This document shows, piece after piece, positions 1 to 10,800 of a DNA stretch of 64,000 nucleotides. The DNA is from Closterium sp. NIES-65 (lineage: Eukaryota > Streptophyta > Zygnematophyceae > Desmidiales > Closteriaceae). The stretch lies in NCBI GenBank assembly GCA_948144175.1, contig CANXME010000305.1, positions 49,053 to 113,052 on the forward strand, read 5' to 3'. The notes under the pieces are model-generated. The model saw only the letters and a program-made list of their open reading frames with translations, was not told where the DNA came from and made no database searches. The number at the start of each line of letters is the position of its first letter. Within the stretch, counting starts at the first letter, position 1. Both the position numbers and the translations under genes were made by a program.

Positions 1-424
1 GAAATGCAGTTAGCACCTTATGAGCATGCGCTATATGCTAGGTTGGGGATCGTCACGTACTGCTTGTAAAACCGCTTCTTTCTTGCCTCGTGTTAGCGAT
101 GGCATACTACCCACCTAAAGCTTAGTTGGTCGCCGTGGCTCGTCATTTTCCAAGAACTTCCCATGCGTCCCCATCACCTGCATATAAAGCAGGTAATTCG
201 TTTCCACGTAATGCTACATTGAAAATGCGTTCGGATAATTGAAGAATGCTTTACAACTACTGTCTCGTGCTGGTTCGGAGCATAACAGCGGAAAACCACC
301 TATCTGCAGGCATTTTAGTATGACGATTTCGTCCTCTTAGAAAACTAACGATGTTTACGGTTTCTTGGGAGAAGATGGTACCGTAATTGACGGGCGCAGC
401 TCTGCAGAGAAACGAAGGTTGGGA

Positions 425-985
425 TTGCTGTGAAATGGTAAGGGGGGAAATTGGGAAAGTACATGCCAGGTCCTTAGTTTCAAACATATCTCAAATTTAC
501 ACCTGAGTTCACCCAAAAAAGTCCAACTTTGTGGAATTTCGCTCATGCGAGGCCCAGATTATGTTCAAAACTGGTCCTGCAGGGCCAAAATTTCGACACG
601 TGTCTATTTCGCACCAATATTGTATTAACAGGGTAAACAAATCATAATACTCCTAGGGTGACGGGGCACATTTCGGGAGGGATCAACCCTAAACACCGGG
701 CGGATTCCCGTGTTTAGGGTTGATCCCTCCCTAAAAGTGTCCTGGTTTCGCTAGGAATATTATGTTTTTGCCCCGTCGAGAAATTCTTGGTGCGAAATGG
801 ACACGTTTCGAGAGTTAAGCCCCGCAGGACATGTTTTGAACATGATTTGGGCCTCGCGTGAGCAAAATTCCACAAACTTGGACTGTTTGAGTAAACTTAG
901 GTGTAATTTTGAGAGAGTTCTGAAACTATGGAGCTAACATGTACTCTCCCGGGGAAATTGGAAACGAAAGCAGTCCGCGATGTCC
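425..985. repeat. Large foldback (inverted repeat) element upstream of LCIB-like copy 1
   Basis: Two arms of roughly 250 bp are reverse complements of each other with scattered mismatches. The innermost 22 bp are perfect (675-696 against 710-731) and enclose a 13-base loop. The outer arms can be followed to about 440 and 960, more weakly to 425 and 985. The paralogous promoter at 4384-4455 lacks it and has about 70 unrelated bases there. This fits an inserted foldback or MITE-like DNA element. No transposase and no clear target duplication were seen. Confidence 0.75.
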
Positions 986-1450
986 CTACAGAAAGTGTAG
1001 ATTGACGCCTTGAAATTGGGAAATTCCTCTGCGAGGCTCTCTCCCATGTGAATTGGGCTAGATTGGTTGGACAGGGCACCGGAATTCCTCTTCGAGCTTA
1101 TCTTAACCAGCTTTGGCATTGGCTCGTATCGAAGGTGAGCAGGTTAGCGCCAGCTTCGGTTCTCGGCCCTCTTTTGCGCCAATGTCACCACGCCACAGAT
1201 AATTCTGACATGGACCTCACATCGTCAGCACTTGACAGATGGCCCGTCTGAGGCCACCAGCAGATTCACACGCCCTTCGCTCAGGTAAGTTGACTTTTCT
1301 ACTAGCATGCAATCGAGTCTCGAACCCCTGAAAGCTGGATTCCTGGCTGATGGGGGACGAACAAGAAGCGCGACTCGGTGAGAGCCTGACCTGAACCCAA
1401 GGTGCGACTCCTCAATTCTGCCATAGCTTTCACCTGCTCGCTCCCACCAG

Positions 1451-1457
1451 TATAAAA
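1451..1457 (+). promoter_or_regulatory. TATA box of LCIB-like copy 1
   Basis: TATAAAA follows CCCACCAG, 110 bp before the start codon. The same context recurs before copy 2 at 4900-4906, so it is a conserved core promoter element. Confidence 0.65.
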
Positions 1458-1566
1458 TGCAACACTGGAGTCAACACTGACATCCATAGCGTTTCACTTA
1501 GCATTCATTACTTTCGCTACTCACTAGCAGCCATTAGCTCGCAAGGACGTAAATCTACAGAGCAAA

Positions 1567-2961
1567 ATGGCTGCTGTCACCAATTCCTCCCTCGCCGCCA
1601 AGGCCCCTGTCGCCGCACTGGCACAGTCGGGGTTGACTGCCGCCTCCAGCTCCGCCATTTCCAGCTTCTCCGGACTCCGGGCCTCCGCTCAAGTCAAGGC
1701 CGCCAAGAAGACCGGCTGCGCTCGCGGCTGCAAGTGCGCGCGCCATGCCGTCGTCGTGCGCGCCGCTGCTGAGTCCAACGAGGCGTCCGAGCAAGCTCTC
1801 TTCGCCAGCGTCAGCCAGTCCGTCGCCGCTCCCGCCGCTCCCGCCAACTCCGGCGTGCTCGTCCCGTCGATTCTCGGCGCCGGAATTGTCGGCGGTGCCG
1901 CCCTCGCGCTTCTTTCGAAGAGCTCCGCTCCCGCCGCTCCCGCTGCTCCCGCCCCGGTGACCTTCGACGGTGGATACGTTCCCCGCGCGAAGCGCGCCGC
2001 AGCGCCCGCGCTGGCAACAATGGCGGCGACGTTCCCCAACGCGATGCAGGAGGAGACGTTCATGCACGCCGTGGCGGAGGAGCTGCGCAACCTGGGCTTT
2101 AAGCGCGACAACTGCATCGCGCTGGTAAACACGTGCCGCGATGAGGTGTGCCGGCCGATCGTGAACCTGATTGACCGCGAGTTTGGCATGAGCTTCAACA
2201 TCGCCGGGCTGGGCGGGCTCGTGAACTGCGGCAAGACGGGATTCAAGGCTGCCATGAGCCACTCGCCTGAGTTCCCCTGCGACAAGAGCGGCAAGCCCAA
2301 GGAACGATGTAAGTACCTCGTCGGGTTCTCCGCGTCCAGACGTGAAATTTTGCAAAACGTTGTGAGAAAATAACAAAATGCAAGAGAATCATAGCTATCT
2401 GTTGGATCATGGAACTCTGACTCTATCCTTCCTCGTGTTCCCTGTCTTCGTTCAGACATCTTCTTCGGCTTCCCCCACGTGTCCATCGGCGAGACCGGCG
2501 AGGTCGGCTCGCTGCTCCGTCGCGGCCGCGGTAAGCCGGGTAACGCGTGCGGTGCGCTGATCGCCATCCGCGGCGACATTTGCGCTGGCGGTCCCATCGT
2601 GGAGGACCCTGACAACGCCGAATACGTGCTGCTTAAGAAGAAGGTGGCGGCCCGAGTTACCACCGACGAGCCTAACTTGGTGCAGGTCACCCGCGCCGCG
2701 CTCCAAGCGATCACGGACGACCTCGAGTACCTCATCTCGCAGACCGTCGACCCCGCGACCGCGGATTACGCCGTGATTACCGGTGTGCAGATTCACTCCG
2801 GCAACAATCTCCCTGGCGAGCCGTTCCAGACGGAGCGCCTTTGCGACTACATCGCGCCCAACGCCATGTACGCCGTGATAAACGGCGAGAAGCACATTCT
2901 CCACTGCGAGATCAACCAGATCAGCGCCATCAAATCGGTCCCTGCCTACAAGTTCGCATGA
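1567..2961 (+). CDS. LCIB: LCIB-like carbon-concentrating protein, copy 1 (chloroplast)
   Basis: Two exons, 1567-2308 and 2456-2961, joined at GT-AG sites (GTAAGT donor, TTCAG acceptor) that split a Tyr codon, give 415 residues. Residues 1 to about 68 form an Ala/Ser/Lys/Arg-rich chloroplast transit peptide ending near VVVRAAAES. A hydrophobic glycine/alanine segment follows (SILGAGIVGGAALALL). The conserved domain holds the LCIB family blocks NTCRDEVCRP, FNIAGLGGLVNCGKTG, AMSHSPEFPC, GEVGSLLRRGRGK and ADYAVITGVQIHSGN. In Chlamydomonas LCIB acts with LCIC around the pyrenoid to recapture CO2; the family has a beta-carbonic-anhydrase-like zinc fold. The length is close to algal LCIB. The ATG is the first in frame after the TATA box. 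The protein is almost identical to copy 2 outside the transit peptide. Carbonic anhydrase activity is inferred from the family, not shown. Confidence 0.93.
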
Positions 2962-3054
2962 GGGGAGAAATCCAGATTGGATTTATTGCTTATTGCTAGG
3001 CTTCATTCACTATTTTTTCACTCAAGATGAGTGGTTTGTGTATATTGTATCGCT

Positions 3055-3060
3055 AATAAA
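3055..3060 (+). terminator. Polyadenylation signal, LCIB-like copy 1
   Basis: AATAAA in the context CGCTAATAAA, about 95 bp after the stop codon; the identical context follows copy 2. Confidence 0.6.
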
Positions 3061-3330
3061 AAACGTAAGTTATTTTATCAATCTTTGTCCCACTTAACCA
3101 TATTCCTCTTTCAGCCCTACTGTGATTCTTGGCACCTAATTATTTCTTGCCCATAACGCTTAATGGGATAGCTGTCCCGTCTGTTTGCATAGCCGTCTGG
3201 TATATCACCTTGGAACTCTCTCTGGAAACTGCTTTCACCAGCTGTCATTAGAAGCTTATCCATAACGGACTCCCCCCTCCCACACAAAATTCTCCTTGTC
3301 TTCTAAGTGAAACAGAAACTAGCTTCCTAA

Positions 3331-4023
3331 CAGCAACTAGTTTTCTGGCGACGACTGGCAACTTCCCGCAGCTTTTTGGGTGAAGAGTCTACAAAGCGCT
3401 TGCTATGTTTCCAATCTCAGCACCTACCCTTAACCTACCCAACATCATCATACTTCAACTCCCAACGGAACCCATATCCAACCAGTTTCGACTTCCCATT
3501 GGATGAGCGTATTTTCTCTCCTTTCGACATCACCATGCTTGTGTAGGTTTATCATCAAAACGTTTTCTTCCTTTTTCGAAAAGAAACTTTTTTTCTACCA
3601 TTCCATCGAGTATGTTCAGGCACAGACGTGCTGCAACTTTTCTCAAAGGAGGTTCTACGATGTCACGTGAAGCTGACGTGACAATATAGATGTCGTCAAA
3701 GATAGGTGTAATTGTGCTAATCCACATTGAAGGATCTGCGGAGACGCTTCACAGTCAGAAGTAATGCACCAAGTTCCGACACATTTCAAATTTGTAGAGA
3801 AGCAGATTTTAGAGTACGGTACCACATCGGTAGTCTAAGTTACATGTTTCACTCAACTGCAAAGAAAATCCATGATATTGACCACATTCATTGGTAAGCT
3901 GCTAATACTGACCTGTAAGTTGTAGGGGGCTACCTGTTAGGCCTTGAGATTTCCGGTTCTTCCCGAATAGGCTGAGCCACGCTAGGGGGAACAGCTTAAT
4001 TGGACTCACATCGGGAACCTGCT
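3331..4023. other. Intergenic spacer between the duplicated units
   Basis: AT-rich sequence with only short open frames that lack coding character. I see no gene, RNA or mobile element in it. Confidence 0.5.
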
Positions 4024-4899
4024 GAAATGCAGTTACCACCTTATGAGCGTGCGCGGGTCGTCAGGTACGGTTAAAGCTCGTCTTACTTGCCTCGTGTTAG
4101 CAGTTAATAAAGGCATACCTGATAACCCACCTAAAGCTTCGTTGGTCGCATTGGTTCGTCATCCTCCAAGAACTTCCCACGCGTCCCCATCACCTGCATA
4201 TGAAGCAGGTAATTCGTTTCCACGTAATGCTACATTGAAACTGCGTTCGGATAATTGAAGAATATATTACAACTATTGTCTCGTGCTGGTTCGGAGCGTA
4301 ACAGCGGAAAGCCACCGATCTGGAGGCATCGTAGTATGGCGAAATCGTCTTCTTAGAAAACAATCGCTGTTTACGCTGTTTTGGGAGAAACTAGTCATCG
4401 AAGGATGATGCTGCAGTGCGAGAAGACGGAACTCTGGAAGCCTGCAATGCCTCGAAATTTGGAAATTCCTCAGCGAGGCCCTTTCTCGTGTGAACTGGGC
4501 TGGTTTTGGTTGGACAGAGCACCAGAATTCCTCTACGAGCTAATTAATTTCGACATTGGCTCCTAACGAAGGTTACCGCCAGCTTCGGTACTCGGCCCTC
4601 TTTCGCGCCAATGTCATCACACCACAGAAAATACTGACGTGGACCTCACATCGTCAGCATTCGCCAGATGGCTCGTCTGAGGCCACCAGCAGATCCATTC
4701 GCCCTTCGCCCTAGCAGGCTGACTCAACAATCATGCGATCACACCTCGAACCCCTGAAAGCTGGATTCCTAGCTGATGGGGGACGAACAAGCAGCGCGAC
4801 TCGGTGAGAGCCTGAACTGAACCCAAGGTGCGACTCCACAATTCTGCCGTAGCTTTCACTGATCTTCCTGTGTTTGTCAACCTGCCCACTCCCACCAGT

Positions 4900-4906
4900 T
4901 ATAAAA
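4900..4906 (+). promoter_or_regulatory. TATA box of LCIB-like copy 2
   Basis: TATAAAA in the same CCCACCAG context as copy 1, 120 bp before the start codon at 5026. Confidence 0.65.
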
Positions 4907-5025
4907 CGCAACACAGCGATCACCGCTATCATCTACGTCCTTGCATTCTGCACCCACTTCCAACGGTTCTCACTTCAGCAGGCCTTTGCTAGTTACGACG
5001 TTGTTTTAGATCATACACGAGCAAG

Positions 5026-6420
5026 ATGGCTGCTGTTACCACTTCCTCCCTCGCCGCTAAGACCCCTGTCGCCGCACTGGCGCAGTCGGGGCTGTCTGCC
5101 GCCCCCAGCTCCGCCATTCCCAGCTTCTCTGGGCTCCGGGCCTCTGCTCACGTCAAGGCCGCCAAGAAGACCAGCTGCGCGCGCGGTTGCAAGTGCGCGC
5201 GCCACGCCGTCTTCGTGCGGGCTGCCGCTGAGTCCAACGAGGCGTCCGAGCAAGCTCTCTTCGCCAGCGTCAGCCAGTCCGTCGCCGCTCCCGCTGCTCC
5301 TGCCGCCAACTCCGCCGTGCTCGTCCCGTCGATTCTCGGCGCCGGTATTGTTGGCGGCGCGGCCCTTGCTCTTCTCTCAAAGGGTTCCTCTCCCGCAGCT
5401 CCTGCTGCTCCCGCCCCGGTGACCTTCGACGGTGGATACGTTCCCCGCGCGAAGCGCGCCGCGGCCCCCGCACTAGCAACAATGGCGGCGACATTCCCTA
5501 ACGCGATGCAGGAGGAGACGTTCATGCACGCCGTGGCGGAGGAGCTGCGCAACCTGGGATTTAAGCGCGACAACTGCATCGCGCTGGTGAACACGTGCCG
5601 CGACGAGGTGTGCCGGCCGATCGTGAACCTGATTGACCGCGAGTTTGGCATGAGCTTCAACATCGCCGGGCTGGGCGGGCTCGTGAACTGCGGCAAGACG
5701 GGGTTCAAGGCTGCCATGAGCCACTCGCCTGAGTTCCCCTGCGACAAGAGCGGCAAGCCCAAGGAACGATGTAAGTAGCTGAACTTGTTTCCCGCATTCA
5801 AAGAAAATAATTAAAAACAACATAATAATATGATTGAGACGGTGATATTGATCTTCGGAAGTACACGTTTTAATAATTTTCTCCCGACTCGTTTTCCCTT
5901 CTTTCCCACACCAGACATCTTCTTCGGCTTCCCCCACGTGTCCATTGGTGAGACTGGCGAAGTCGGTTCGCTGCTCCGTCGCGGCCGCGGGAAGCCGTCC
6001 AACGCGTGCGGTGCGCTCATCGCCATCCGCGGCGACATTTGCAAGGGCGGTCCCATCGTTGAGGACCCCGATAACGCCGAATATGTGCTGCTTAAGAAAA
6101 AGGTCGCGGCCCGAATCACCGCTGACGAGCCTAACTTGGTCCAGGTCACCCGCGCCGCGCTCCAAGCGATCACGGACGACCTCGAGTACCTTATTTCGCA
6201 GACAGTTGATCCCGCGACCGCGGATTACGCCGTGATTACCGGCGTGCAGATTCACTCCGGGAACAACCTCCCTGGCGAGCCGTTCCAGACGGAGCGCCTC
6301 TGCGACTACATTGCACCCAACGCCATGTACGCCGTGATAAACGGCGAGAAGCACATTCTCCATTGCGAGATCAACCAAATCAGCGCCATCAAATCCGTTC
6401 CTGCCTCCAAGTTCGCCTAA
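5026..6420 (+). CDS. LCIB: LCIB-like carbon-concentrating protein, copy 2 (chloroplast)
   Basis: Exons 5026-5770 and 5915-6420 give 416 residues, with the same intron position and phase as copy 1. The transit peptide (MAAVTTSSLAAKTPVA and onward) differs from copy 1 at several places, while the mature domain is nearly unchanged, with the same CRDEVCRP, GGLVNCGKTG, SHSPEFPC and SLLRRGRGK blocks. One Ala is gained in the linker (APAAPAANS). The intron is unrelated to that of copy 1 away from the splice sites, so introns have diverged faster than coding sequence. Both copies appear intact. Chlamydomonas LCIB works in a hetero-oligomer with LCIC; whether these two paralogs pair with each other cannot be told from the sequence. 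Confidence 0.93.
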
Positions 6421-6564
6421 AGCCCGAGTCTAAGTTGTTCCTGCCGACCTCAGCATTTAGGGGTGAACGTTATTGAAATCCAGATAGCATGGATTGCTTG
6501 TTGCTAGGCTGAATCCCGTCTCTTTTTCCTCTCAGAATGAGTGGCTTGTGTAAATTATATCGCT

Positions 6565-6570
6565 AATAAA
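6565..6570 (+). terminator. Polyadenylation signal, LCIB-like copy 2
   Basis: AATAAA in the CGCTAATAAA context shared with copy 1, about 145 bp after the stop codon. Confidence 0.6.
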
Positions 6571-6753
6571 TGTGGTTATCCCTATCGATCCTGATCCCAC
6601 TCACCCACATTCCTCTTTCAGCCGTACCGAGTTTCCTTTTGCTCTGGTTTGGCATCTATCTCTTCCGTGCTCATAACGCTAACTAGTCGCTCTTTGACCA
6701 AATCGTCCATCCCCAACCTCTGTTTGCATCGCCGTCTGGTGAACCACCTTGGC

Positions 6754-7052
6754 TGTTAGGCCCGATGGCCTAAATCCGCTAAAGAATTAGCGGGGTCGAC
6801 TAAGTCGAGGATGAAACGCGGCGGAAGACTTAGGCGAAAGAACTATTGGCGAAATAGGCTAAGAGTTGAATGAGAATTCGTTTATAATAGCAACAACAAG
6901 CAAGGTTGATATAACATGCAAGTACTTCGTGGGACTAGGAATTGAAGGCAAGAAAGGTAGAGTGCCACGTGGCACTAGGAAATCAAGGAAGATAAGGATA
7001 AGGGTGAGCTGGAAAGTACTGTTCGGAATGAACAGTAAATCCCCCCTTAACA
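6754..7052. mobile_element. Solo LTR of an LTR retrotransposon
   Basis: A 299-bp sequence begins TGTTA and ends TAACA, the inverted ends typical of plant LTRs. It is flanked by a 5-bp target duplication, TTGGC (6749-6753 and 7053-7057). The paralogous 3' flank of LCIB-like copy 1 (around 3209-3225) runs straight through the same position without it and serves as an empty site. The insertion therefore came after the gene duplication. No coding sequence remains. Confidence 0.8.
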
Positions 7053-7057
7053 TTGGC

Positions 7058-7864
7058 TCTCTCACTGGAAATTGTTTTCAGCATTTGTAAGTGTAACTGC
7101 TCCATAACGGTCTTCACCCTTACGCACACGTATCCCTATCCATACCTGTTGAAAACACTCATGAATAAACTAGCTTTCGTTAGTGTGACAGGCCCCTTCT
7201 GTGACCCTCTGTCGTCTAGAGTTGTCCTCCTTTCGTGTAAGCTATCAGTGCATACAACATCTCTTGATAGGGTGGCTTTCCGACAGAGCGTAGCGGAATA
7301 TTATTAGAGGCTTTACCAGGAGCCCGCAGGTCTGCCTCCGAGTCTCGCCACGCCACCCTCAATGGGCACAACTGTGTGCAAGGTGGAAGTGAGAAATGAA
7401 AAGAGCAGGAATTCTGGGAGACACGAGGTTTGGGGGGGTCCCTACACTGACTAGTGGGTGGAGGTGGAATTGCAGCACATGTTTCAACGATTTAATCCAA
7501 AACACAAGGAAGCGAGGGAGAGAACCAACGAGGTTCGATGAGCTGCTTGAGGGGTGTGAAAATGCAGGAAGAATGCATGCCGTCTGGATAGGGACGAACC
7601 TTTTCATTTTGGGATTCAATTTGTCAACTTCAGAAACATTACCATATCGTAGCCCACTTGAGAAAACCCAAAAAGCAAGCGTCCATGATCCAAAAACAAT
7701 CAAGTGGAGAAAGCTTTTCTATTCTGCTGTACTATACGGCTATCTAGTAAGTCTACCTCATTGCCGGTACTGTTTCAAGCGCTAAGCATTCGTCAGTGAA
7801 CGAACCCTGAAGAGAGAGGAAAACGTGTGAAGAAATCTTGCATTGCATTGCATGATTCTCAAGT
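7058..7864. other. Spacer between LCIB-like copy 2 and TOC75
   Basis: The first ~110 bp match the 3' flank of copy 1. The rest has only short unrecognised frames. The genes converge here, so it should contain the 3' UTRs of both. Confidence 0.5.
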
Positions 7865-10800
7865 TTAGAACCTCTCGCCGAACCGGACAAACCATGAGCC
7901 AGTGCCCATGTTGCAATCCCGAGCGTACTCCGCACGCACGGTGCCGAGCCTGACACCAGCACCCACCGAGGCTCCGAAGCCGGCTCGGCGGAAGAACTCA
8001 GTAGGGTTACCAGAAACCATACCGGAGCTGCCAAGGTCAGAGGCCATCTCAGCAAAGGCATAGGCATGGGTGGTCTTGACTGGGACCCTGATCTCACCCG
8101 CAAGCTGAGAGGGATAATGGGGGCAAGTAAATAGAGAAGGCAGGGATAAGGGAAACGTTAATGAGGAGTTGAGAGAGGACGATGGAAGGAAGGCCAAGCA
8201 GGACGAGCTGGGAGAAAGATGAGAGTGGGTGGCCTCCTCCCAGATCCCAACTTTCACACACAACACATACGCACACAAGCAGGCACCCCCAAGTACCCCA
8301 AGCACCTCGAACTCCCAGGCAGCCCAGGGAGTTTTTGAGAATTCTCACCAACTCCCAGCAACGTCAAGAATTCTCAAAAATTCCCAGCAACGTCAAGAAT
8401 TCTAAAAAATTCCCAGCAACGTCAAGAATTCTCAAAAACTCCCAGCAACGTCAAGAATTCTCAAAAAATTCCCAGCAGACACCCCAAAGTACCCCAAGCA
8501 CCTCGAGCACCCAGACAGCCCCTGAGGCACATCAACACCACCATAGGCCAACCCAGCCACGCACCTCAAGGAAGCGCCTGGCGGCTCCAATCTCGCCCAT
8601 GTTGTACCCGCGGACCGAATACGGCCCGCCCAGTGCATACGCCTCGTACGACGGCAGGTCGCCCAGGCACCCCAAGGCGCACACACTTTCTCCACCCATC
8701 CCTCTCTCCCCACCCAATACACTTACCTCAAGGAAGCGCCTGGCGGCGCCAATCTCGCCCATGTTGTACCCGCGGACCGAATACGGCCCGCCCAGCGCAT
8801 ACCGCCTCGTAGGATGGGAGGTCGCCCAGGCACCCCCCGTAGCGCGCGTGCAGCACCCCCACCATGGGCGGGCGGTCAACACTCCCAGACACACAACCAC
8901 ACACACACACTAGCTCCATCCTTCCCCCCTGACCCCCTCTCCCCCCTCAAAGCACTCACCTCAAGGAAGCGCCTGGCAGCTCCAATCTCGCCCATGTTGT
9001 ACCCGCGGACGGAATAAGGCCCGCCCAGCGCATACGCTTCATACGACGGCAGGTCGCCCATGCACCCCCCGTAGCGCGCGTGCAGCACCCCCACCATGGG
9101 CGGGCGGTCCGCATGGTCCACGTCCTCCTCACTCAGCTGCATGAAGCGCGTGTGCGTCAGCTGATGCCGGTTGAAAAAGGGGAAGGCCGAACCGATGCCC
9201 AGACCCTGGTCCACCTGTGGGGCGAGGGGGAGCCGGAATGAAGAGAGAGGGGTAAGGAAATGGGAGTTGAAGCACATCGAACTGACACCGGCAGCGGCAG
9301 TTAGGGTGGGGTCAAGGCAGTGAAGCCGGTGAAGAGCGGTCCGCATGGTCCACGTCCTCCTCGCTGAGCTGCATGAACCACGTGTGCGTGAGCTGATGTC
9401 GGTTGAAGAATGGGAAGGCTGACCCGATGCCCAGACCCTGGTCCACCTGTGGCGCCAACAGGAGCCGGAAAGGGGAGAGGGGGGTTGGGAAACGGGAGTT
9501 GAAACACATCGAACGGGCACCAGCAGCTGCAGATAAGGAGGGGTCAAGGAAGTCAAGGCGGTCAAGGGGCTCCACTCGGTCCACGTCCTCCTCGCTGAGC
9601 TGCATGAAGCGCGTGTGCGTCAGCTGATGGCGGTTGAAGAATGGGAAGGCTGACCCGATGCCCAGACATTGACATTGACAACAACAGGCGTGCCATTGAC
9701 GACAAACGTGGTGTTGTTGCACTTGACACCGGCCTGCAGGAACGCCACGCGATCCACACCAGCGTCGCTGAGCGTGGTGGGCGGGCCATCGGGGGCAGCA
9801 CCTCATGACCTGTGCCTGTTTCCTGGCCTTCTCACCTGGAAAATGGTACGGTCGCCAACAGGCGTGCCGTTGACAAAGTTGGTGTTATCACGCGTCACGT
9901 TTGCCTGAAGGAATGCCACGCGGTCAACACCGGTGCCACTGAGCGTGGTGGGCGGGCCGTCGGGCGTGGGCAGGCCGGAGGGCAGCATCTTGAAGCCGTG
10001 TGTGCAGATGCTCGTGTTCTCATCGCGCGTTGTCACCTCCTCTATCACTGCGCCATAGGTGATGCGGCTCTGACGGGTGAAGTTCTGTGAGTGGACGGGG
10101 ATGGGAGCGAGGGAAAGGGACAGAGAGAGAGAGGGGGGGAGGAACGATGGGGATGGCGGGAAGTTGAGAGGCAGAGGGGTCGGCGATGCTCAAGGATAAG
10201 CAGAGTTGCTACCCATCCCTACCCTACCCCCCCCCAGCATCTCACCTCACTGACAGTGGCCTTGATGATGCCGGCACGGTCCACCCAGATGGCCAGCACC
10301 TCATCCAGCGACGGCCCGCCCGTGAACACAGCTGACACCTTGCGGTGGTTGAAGCACGTCACTCCTGCATCCCCACCTCAACTTCACCTCTGTGCACCGG
10401 TTTTTATTATTCTTAGCCCCTGTTTTCACAGCTTCTAGTCCAGTCTCACATCGCCCCTGCTCCCCCTCGACCGCACCTCACTGACAGTGGCCTTCATGCC
10501 GGCACGGTCCACCCAGATGGCCAGCACCTCGTCCAGCAACGGCCCGCCCGTGAACACAGCTGACACCTTGCGGTGGTTGAAGCACGTCACCCTTCCCAGC
10601 CTCGTTGTCACCCCTTCGCACCGGTTTTCACCATTCTTAAACCATTTTCTCACTGCTTTCCATCCTGTCCCCCACGTTTTCCTACCCATCCCTCCTCCCC
10701 CAGCATCTCACCTCACTAACAGTGGCCTTGATGCCGGCACGGTCCACCCAAATGGCCGGCACCTCGTCAAGAGACGGCCCACCCGTGAAGACGGCCGACA

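Larger units (their letters stand above)
1..7170. repeat. Tandem segmental duplication carrying the two LCIB-like genes
   Basis: Unit A (from the window edge to about 3330) and unit B (about 4024 to 7170) align along their length: the opening GAAATGCAGTTA block at 2 and 4024, the promoter blocks at about 1090-1500 and 4500-4900, the genes, the polyadenylation regions and about 300 bp of 3' flank. Two insertions break the collinearity: a foldback sequence only in unit A (within 385-1010) and a solo LTR only in unit B (6754-7052). Unit A probably extends left of the window. Confidence 0.85.

Noticed and set aside
1555-2376. Minus-strand frame of 273 codons opposite LCIB-like copy 1
   Set aside because: Antisense of a GC-rich exon; the plus-strand protein has clear family motifs.
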